Made by a program: the position numbers and the translations under genes
Source: an uncultured Lachnospiraceae bacterium
GTDB lineage: Bacteria; Bacillota; Clostridia; Lachnospirales; Lachnospiraceae
Assembly: GCA_900546495.1 (NCBI GenBank)
Contig: URDN01000045.1
Location: 1 to 20,165 of the forward strand
DNA: 20,165 bases
Reading direction: 5' to 3'
In this document: piece after piece, positions 14,648 to 20,165 of the stretch
Layout: each line of letters starts with the position of its first letter
Numbering within the stretch: position 1 is the stretch's first letter
The notes under the pieces: generated by a model
Seen by the model: the letters and a program-made list of their open reading frames with translations, nothing else
What the model was told of the DNA's origin: nothing
Database searches by the model: none

Positions 14648-16486
14648 ATGAGTAAGATTTATCTTGCCGGAAAGCACAGCCAGGATGTTACCATCGGGCA
14701 TATGTTGGAGAAATTTTCCAGAAAAGTAGATGTCTACCCGCCTGGAACATGTCCACTGACGGTACAGTTATCACTGCTGCATGCTTCCATGAATCAGACT
14801 TGTGGAAAGTGCGTACCATGTCGTGACGGACTGCCACAGCTTGCAGACCTGTTAAGCAAAATTTTGAATGGTGTCGGCACAATGGAAATGGTGGACGAGA
14901 TGAGAGAGATTGCCATCATGATCCGTGATACTGCAGACTGTGCCATCGGTTATCAGTCCGCTATCGAGGTTCTGGAAGGACTTGAAACATTCGCAGACGA
15001 ATATGAGAGCCATGTACAGAAATGGGAATGTCCTGCCAATGTAGGTCAGAAGATCCCATGTGTGACACTCTGTCCTGCACATGTTGATATTCCGGGTTAC
15101 ATTGCACACGTTCATGAGGGAAATTACGCAGATGCAATCAATCTGATCCGTCGCGACAACCCGCTGCCAACTGCATGTGCCATGATCTGTGAGCATCCAT
15201 GTGAGGAGCGTTGCCGTCGAAATCTGATCGATGATTCTGTCAATATCCGTGGTATCAAAAAATACGCGGTAGATCAGATTGCAGCAGATCAGGTAGCCGT
15301 TCCGAAGGCAAATGTATCTACGGGCAAAAAAGTAGCGATCATCGGTGGAGGTCCTGCCGGAATGACGGCTGCATACTTCCTGTCTCTGATGGGACATAAA
15401 GTAACCGTTTATGAAGAAAAAGAGCATCTGGGCGGTATGTTAATGTACGGAATCCCGAACTACCGTTTTCCGAAAGAACGTATGGATGAGGATATGAATG
15501 CAATCCTTTCCACAGGTAATATTGAAGTAAAATATAATACAAATGTAGGCGTAGATATTCCAATTGAGGAAGTAAGAAACAGTCACGATGCAATGTTTGT
15601 TGCTATCGGTGCACAGAAGGGTAAAAAGCTCCGTCTGGACGGCATTGATGCAAACAACGTATTTTCCGCAGTAGAAATGCTGGATGGCATCGGACATGGC
15701 ATACATCCGGATTATACAGGCAAGACCGTTGCTGTTATCGGTGGTGGAAACGTTGCTATGGATGCTGCACGAAGCGCACTTCGCTGTGGCGCAAAAGATG
15801 TCCGAATCGTATACAGAAGACGTCAGGAAGATATGACAGCGCTGGATACAGAGATTGAATCCGCTGTTATGGAAGGTATTGAGCTGATGCTTCTTCAGGC
15901 TCCAAAGAGCATTGAGAAGGATGAAAACGGCGATTGCTGTGCACTTTGGGTACAGCCACAGATGATCGGGGCATACCGTGGCGGCAGACCGTCACCGGTA
16001 GATTCGGCATCCAAAGAGCCGCTGCGCGTTCCATGTGATGTAGTTCTGATCGCAGTTGGTCAGGATATCGTCAGCGAGCCGTTTGAAGAGTTTGGTATGC
16101 CGGCAGAATGGCATGTATTCCAAGCTGGTCTGGATACTGCTGTAGAGGGTATGCCGGGCGTGTTTGTCGGTGGTGACTGTGCGACTGGTCCGTCCACAGC
16201 AATTAAAGCGATTGCAGCCGGAAAAGTAGCAGCACATAATATCGATGAATATCTTGGTTACCACCATTCCTTAAACTGTGGTGTGGAAGCACCGGAAGCA
16301 AGAGAGAATAACCGTGTTCCGACCGGTCGTGTCAACATTGGAGAGCGTCCGGCTTACGAGAGAAAACATGATTTTGAACATGTAGAGTGCCCGATGACTC
16401 ATGAAGAAGCAATGCAGGAGTCCGGCAGATGCTTAAGATGTGATGTATTCGGATGCGGTAAGCTTCAGGATGCGATTGACCGCTAA
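14648..16486 (+). CDS. NAD(P)H-dependent flavoprotein subunit: NuoF-type Fe-S domain fused to GltD-like oxidoreductase
   Basis: This 612-residue protein has three parts. Residues ~45-125 match only the C-terminal iron-sulfur domain of NuoF/HylB (CGKCVPCRDG, Cys 52, 55, 58 and 98); the FMN/NADH part is missing. Residues ~128-215 form the Fer4_20 cluster domain of GltD/DPYD proteins (Cys 138, 142, 177, 181, 185, 189). The rest is a two-dinucleotide-binding flavoprotein: FAD motif GGGPAG at 233-238, and NAD(P)H motif GGGNVAMD from residue 365 followed by VYRRRQEDM, whose arginines resemble NADPH-binding GltD/NfnB. A Cys-rich tail (CLRCDVFGCG) closes the protein. GGAGGG precedes the ATG. The formate dehydrogenase gene follows after 41 bases, so this is probably its electron-exchanging partner. 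Confidence 0.88.
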   Translation: MSKIYLAGKHSQDVTIGHMLEKFSRKVDVYPPGTCPLTVQLSLLHASMNQTCGKCVPCRDGLPQLADLLSKILNGVGTMEMVDEMREIAIMIRDTADCAIGYQSAIEVLEGLETFADEYESHVQKWECPANVGQKIPCVTLCPAHVDIPGYIAHVHEGNYADAINLIRRDNPLPTACAMICEHPCEERCRRNLIDDSVNIRGIKKYAVDQIAADQVAVPKANVSTGKKVAIIGGGPAGMTAAYFLSLMGHKVTVYEEKEHLGGMLMYGIPNYRFPKERMDEDMNAILSTGNIEVKYNTNVGVDIPIEEVRNSHDAMFVAIGAQKGKKLRLDGIDANNVFSAVEMLDGIGHGIHPDYTGKTVAVIGGGNVAMDAARSALRCGAKDVRIVYRRRQEDMTALDTEIESAVMEGIELMLLQAPKSIEKDENGDCCALWVQPQMIGAYRGGRPSPVDSASKEPLRVPCDVVLIAVGQDIVSEPFEEFGMPAEWHVFQAGLDTAVEGMPGVFVGGDCATGPSTAIKAIAAGKVAAHNIDEYLGYHHSLNCGVEAPEARENNRVPTGRVNIGERPAYERKHDFEHVECPMTHEEAMQESGRCLRCDVFGCGKLQDAIDR

Positions 16487-16527
16487 AATTTGAAAATAAC
16501 AGAGTTTATATATGGAGGTAATAACAG

Positions 16528-19236
16528 ATGCGTTTAACCATAGATGGAAGAAACGTGGAAGCAGCAGAGGGCATGTCAATCCTTCAGGCAGCAAAAACTG
16601 TCGGTATTGAAATCCCTACACTCTGCTACTTAGAGGGTATCAGTGACATCGGATCCTGCCGCCTGTGTGTAGTAGAAGTAGAAGGAATGAACGAACTTGC
16701 CACAGCCTGCAACACAAAAGCAAAAGAAGGCATGGTTGTGCAGACAGCCAGCGAGCGTGTAATCGAGGCAAGAAAGACAGTTTTAAAACTGTTACTTTCC
16801 AATCACAATATTGATTGCTTTAACTGCGAGAAAAATGGTGACTGCGAACTTCAGAAATATTGTAATATATATGGAATTGATACAACCCCGTATTTCGGTT
16901 CCAGAGGACTGTTAGAATGTGAGATTCCGAAAAAGGATGCACATCCGTTCCTGTCCTACGATCAGTCAAAATGTATCTACTGTCAGCGTTGTGTACAGAC
17001 CTGTAGAGTTGCAACCGGAAGAAGAGCAATTAAACTGCGCAGAACCGGTAAATTTACCATTATCGATGCACCGTTTGGTGAGGATTGGGAAGAGACACGT
17101 TGCGAGTCCTGTGGTAACTGTGCACAGGCTTGTCCGACTGGTGCCCTGACCATCAAGAGAAGAAAAAATTATCGTCCGTGGGAAGTAAAACGTGTGCGTA
17201 CTACATGTCCACACTGTGCAACCGGATGTCAGTATGATCTGATCGTCAAAGACAACAAAATTGTAGACGTTGAGGGTGCAGATGGTCCGTCAAACCACAA
17301 CATGGTATGTGTCAAAGGCCGTAGCGGTTCATTTGATTTCGTAGATCATCCGGACAGAGTACGTCATCCGCTGATCAAAAATAAAGAGACCGGTGAATTC
17401 GAGCAGGCTACCTGGGACGAAGCACTGGATTATGTAGCAAAGAAATTTACAGAGTTAAGAGATACTTACGGTGGAGACTGCCTGGCAGGATTTGCCTGTG
17501 CACGTTCCGCAAACGAAGATATCTATATGCTCCAGAAAATGGTAAGAACTGCGTTCCATACCAATAACACAGATAACTGTGCCCGTGTCTGCCATGCACC
17601 GACCGTAGCCGGACTGGCAACCACACTTGGTTCCGGAGCTATGACAAATACGATTGCGGATATTACACAGGATTCAGATCTGATCATGCTTGTTGGTTCC
17701 AACCCGGAGCATGCACATCCGGTACTTGGTATGCAGATCCGTCGTGCCGTACATAAAGGTACGAAACTGATCGTTGTAGATCCACGTGATATCGATCTGG
17801 CACACCGAGCCGATGTACATCTGAAACTGACACCGGGTACAAACGTAGCGTTTGCAAACGGTATGATGAATATTATCCTTTCCGAAGGTCTTGAGGATCG
17901 CAAATTCATCGAGGAGCGTACCGAGAACTTCGAGGAAATGAAGAAAGTTGTTGATAAATATCCGGCAGAAAAAGTGGCTGAGATCTGTCACGTTGACGTA
18001 GACAAACTGATCGAGGCAGCCAGAATGTATGCGACAGCAAAAAATGCGGCAATCATTTACTGTCTGGGTGTTACTGAGCATCATACAGGTACAGAGGGCG
18101 TTATGTCTCTGTCCAATCTGGCAATGATCACAGGAAACTTTGGTCGTCCTGGTTGTGGTGTCAACCCGATTCGTGGTCAGAACAATGTACAGGGTGCCTG
18201 CGATATGGGTGCTTCTCCGGATCAGTTCCCGGGCTACCAGAAACTGAGCGCACCGGGTGTCCTGGAGAAATTCGAAAAAGCATGGGGCACAAAACTGAAC
18301 CCGAAAGAGGGAACAAAGGCAACCGAGTGCTTCGGCAAAATGCTGACCAAAGAAATCCGCGGTCTGTTCATCTTCGGCGAGGATCCGGTTCGTACCGATC
18401 CGGATACTGCACATGTTATCAAAGCATTAAAGAATCTGGATTTCCTTGTTATGGATGAGTTATTCCTGACAGAAACTGCAAAAATGGCAGATGTTGTCCT
18501 TCCGGGACGTTCCTATGCAGAGAAAGAAGGAACCTTCTCCAATACAGAGCGTCGTGTACAGCGTATCCGTAAAGCGGTTGAGATTGAAGGCGAGACAAAA
18601 GAAGATATCTGGATCTTTACAGAGATCATGAACCGTATGGGATATCCGCAGCCACATCTGACCTCTGCACAGGTTATGGATGAGGTAGCTTCTGTCACAC
18701 CTTCCTTCGCAGGTATCAGCCATGAGCGTCTGGACAGCGAAGAAGTAGCAGGAAGAGGTCTTCAGTGGCCATGTACTTCCAAAGATCATCCGGGTACACC
18801 AATCATGCATGTCGGTGAGTTCTCCAGAGGGCTTGGTTTCTGCAATCCGATTGAGTACATTCCGTCTATGGAACTTCCAGATGAAGAGTATCCGATGAAG
18901 ATGATGACAGGTCGTGTTCTGTATCACTATAATGCGTGTGCAATGACTGACAAGACAGAAGGATTGAACCGGATTTCCGGACATTCCTTTATCGAGGTAA
19001 ATACAGAAGATGCTGAGCGTATCGGTTTCAAAGACGGTGACAGAGTAAGAGTATCTTCCCGTCGTGGAAGTATCGAGACGACAGCAAACGTATCCGGAAA
19101 GACAAATCCGGGCGAGTGCTGGATGCCGTTCCACTTCCTGGATGGCGGTGCAAACTGGTTAACATCAGATGCACTGGATTCTATCTCCAGTACACCGGAG
19201 TACAAGGTTTGTGCAGTTAAGATTGAGCGCGCATAA
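16528..19236 (+). CDS. fdhA: Formate dehydrogenase catalytic (alpha) subunit, molybdenum/tungsten type, Cys form
   Basis: This 902-residue enzyme has, in order: a [2Fe-2S] ferredoxin domain (C33, C44, C47, C61); a NuoG-like His-Cys cluster (H93, C97, C100, C106); two [4Fe-4S] clusters (C149-C159 and C192-C202); the molybdopterin Fe4S4 domain (C227, C230, C234, C261 with K263); the molybdopterin core; and the dinucleotide-binding C-terminus (MMTGRVLYHYNACAMT onward). The active-site segment is NCARVCHAPTVAGL, where Cys355 (codon TGC) occupies the position that is selenocysteine in many relatives, with His356 following. The reaction is interconversion of formate and CO2. GGAGG lies nine bases before the ATG. 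Neighbouring flavoprotein, FdhD and FocA support formate as substrate; the module order FdhA-FdhD is a standard arrangement. Confidence 0.94.
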   Translation: MRLTIDGRNVEAAEGMSILQAAKTVGIEIPTLCYLEGISDIGSCRLCVVEVEGMNELATACNTKAKEGMVVQTASERVIEARKTVLKLLLSNHNIDCFNCEKNGDCELQKYCNIYGIDTTPYFGSRGLLECEIPKKDAHPFLSYDQSKCIYCQRCVQTCRVATGRRAIKLRRTGKFTIIDAPFGEDWEETRCESCGNCAQACPTGALTIKRRKNYRPWEVKRVRTTCPHCATGCQYDLIVKDNKIVDVEGADGPSNHNMVCVKGRSGSFDFVDHPDRVRHPLIKNKETGEFEQATWDEALDYVAKKFTELRDTYGGDCLAGFACARSANEDIYMLQKMVRTAFHTNNTDNCARVCHAPTVAGLATTLGSGAMTNTIADITQDSDLIMLVGSNPEHAHPVLGMQIRRAVHKGTKLIVVDPRDIDLAHRADVHLKLTPGTNVAFANGMMNIILSEGLEDRKFIEERTENFEEMKKVVDKYPAEKVAEICHVDVDKLIEAARMYATAKNAAIIYCLGVTEHHTGTEGVMSLSNLAMITGNFGRPGCGVNPIRGQNNVQGACDMGASPDQFPGYQKLSAPGVLEKFEKAWGTKLNPKEGTKATECFGKMLTKEIRGLFIFGEDPVRTDPDTAHVIKALKNLDFLVMDELFLTETAKMADVVLPGRSYAEKEGTFSNTERRVQRIRKAVEIEGETKEDIWIFTEIMNRMGYPQPHLTSAQVMDEVASVTPSFAGISHERLDSEEVAGRGLQWPCTSKDHPGTPIMHVGEFSRGLGFCNPIEYIPSMELPDEEYPMKMMTGRVLYHYNACAMTDKTEGLNRISGHSFIEVNTEDAERIGFKDGDRVRVSSRRGSIETTANVSGKTNPGECWMPFHFLDGGANWLTSDALDSISSTPEYKVCAVKIERA

Positions 19237-19317
19237 CAGACAGTATTTTTCGTAATGATTATTTTCGGAAGAATTGTGAAAGCTGAATAGGTGATTATTA
19301 AATTAAGGAAGGATCTT

Positions 19318-20091
19318 ATGGCAGAACATATCAGAGATGAATATTTTGTAACCCGTGATGTAGTCACTTACAATGGAAGTGCGCTAGTATCCGACAAAAA
19401 AAATCTGGTAGTAGAAGTAAGTTATCAGTTATATGTGAATGGTAGGGGAGCAGGTGAAATGATCTGTTCCCCATGGGATAAAAAGGAGGCATTCCTTGGT
19501 TATCTGTACCTGCGCGGTTATATTTCCAGTGCAGGAGATGTCCGGGCAATCGACGTGGATGAGGAACATGGAATGGTAAATATTACGATCCGTGAGTATC
19601 TCACCCATGAGACCGATATGGAAAACCTTTTGCTGGAAGATGAAGTGCTGCTGAATGAACAGGGCATTGTGCCAAAACGGGATGATGTGAGACTTTCCGT
19701 TCGTGAAGTGCTTGCTTTTTCCAGAGGATTAGAAGAACGCTCTGCACTGTTTCATCGAACCGGTGGCGTACATTGTGCGGCGTTCGCACATCATGGAGTA
19801 TTTCTGTCTTACAAGGAAGACGTTAGCCACCATGTGGCCGTAGATAAAGTCGTTGGTGACTGTCTGCTTCGAAAGATTCCGATGAAAGATGGAATTTTAA
19901 TCTTCTCTGGTCGTGTTCCGGTGGAAATCCTGCAAAAAGTAGGAGCCATGGGTTGTTCCATTCTGATCGCAAAGTCGGCACCGACGAATTATTCCTGTCG
20001 TCTGGCACAGCAGCTTGGGATTACGCTGATTGGTTTTGCCAGGGATAAGACATTTAATGTGTATTCACATCCGGAACGGATTTATGAATAA
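19318..20091 (+). CDS. fdhD: Formate dehydrogenase accessory sulfurtransferase FdhD (divergent)
   Basis: The protein is 257 residues from ATG 19318, chosen because AAGGAAGG lies five bases upstream; an in-frame GTG at 19291 has no such site. FdhD features visible are RTGGVHCAAF (residues 147-156), EDVSHHVAVDK (168-177, usually EDVGRHNAVDK), SGRVPVEILQK, KSAPT and GITLIGFARDKTFNVYSHPERI. FdhD passes sulfur from a cysteine desulfurase to the molybdenum cofactor of formate dehydrogenase. The CGxCG motif used for that transfer in E. coli is absent: the only cysteines are 50, 153, 182, 213 and 227, and the 100-145 region has none. C153, beside the TGGVH motif, is the best candidate replacement. 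The gene starts 81 bases after fdhA with no terminator between. Confidence 0.9.
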   Translation: MAEHIRDEYFVTRDVVTYNGSALVSDKKNLVVEVSYQLYVNGRGAGEMICSPWDKKEAFLGYLYLRGYISSAGDVRAIDVDEEHGMVNITIREYLTHETDMENLLLEDEVLLNEQGIVPKRDDVRLSVREVLAFSRGLEERSALFHRTGGVHCAAFAHHGVFLSYKEDVSHHVAVDKVVGDCLLRKIPMKDGILIFSGRVPVEILQKVGAMGCSILIAKSAPTNYSCRLAQQLGITLIGFARDKTFNVYSHPERIYE

Positions 20092-20165
20092 ATTCTTGTT
20101 TGTCGTTTAAGGAACAAATAAAAACTAACTCCAACGAGGATATGAAAAATTTTCTGTGACCACTG
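20092..20165. other. Intergenic tail with no assignable feature
   Basis: After fdhD there are 74 bases to the window edge. A weak TTGTT/AACAA pairing precedes an A-rich stretch, too weak to call a terminator. A GAGGAT-ATG at the end opens a frame of only five codons. No gene is called. Confidence 0.5.

Noticed and set aside
20100..20165. Possible start of a molybdenum-cofactor riboswitch or of a new gene after fdhD
   Set aside because: Cofactor genes often follow fdhD, but the 66 bases visible do not show a recognisable consensus and the only ATG frame stops after five codons.

Overview
The window looks like chromosomal DNA of a low- to mid-GC, spore-forming anaerobic Firmicute, most likely a gut Lachnospiraceae. 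The reasons are the Clostridia-type protein sequences, strong AGGAGG-type ribosome sites, a conserved yaaO-like/holB/ricT/trmN6/rsmI block, a SpmA homologue and a formate dehydrogenase module. Genus cannot be fixed from the sequence alone.

Region 1 (1-171) is the end of a tRNA cluster: the 3' part of tRNA-Phe(GAA), a complete tRNA-Lys(UUU) and a clean intrinsic terminator. Region 2 (349-7810) is a plus-strand housekeeping block. It starts from a good sigma-A promoter and holds an Orn/Lys/Arg decarboxylase-like gene, a guanylate kinase gene that is out of frame with itself, holB, ricT, trmN6, rsmI and a MATE exporter. The order matches the Bacillus yaaO-tmk-holB-yaaT-yabB-rsmI neighbourhood, with a guanylate kinase where tmk would be.

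Region 3 (7811-10819) contains an unusual non-coding element bounded by 19-bp perfect inverted repeats, a minus-strand exported DUF885 protein, and a divergent FabT-like MarR regulator. Its promoter carries palindromic operators, and a ~260-nt leader follows that can fold into three successive imperfect hairpins. Region 4 (10982-11659) is spmA without the expected spmB.

Region 5 (11759-20091) looks like a formate module: a minus-strand PucR-type regulator, divergent from a FocA-family formate/nitrite channel; then, behind a terminator, a GltD-like flavoprotein carrying a NuoF-type iron-sulfur domain, a five-cluster formate dehydrogenase catalytic subunit of the cysteine type, and FdhD. The natural reading is formate transport plus NAD(P)H-linked formate oxidation or CO2 reduction. 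The substrate and regulator links are inference.

The most interesting things are the element at 7823-8004, the hairpin leader at 10146-10295, paired TTGTAT-N8-ATACAA sites before focA, an FdhD lacking the CGxCG motif, and the split guanylate kinase with a slippery T tract. No phage, CRISPR array, transposase or obvious new multi-gene system is present.
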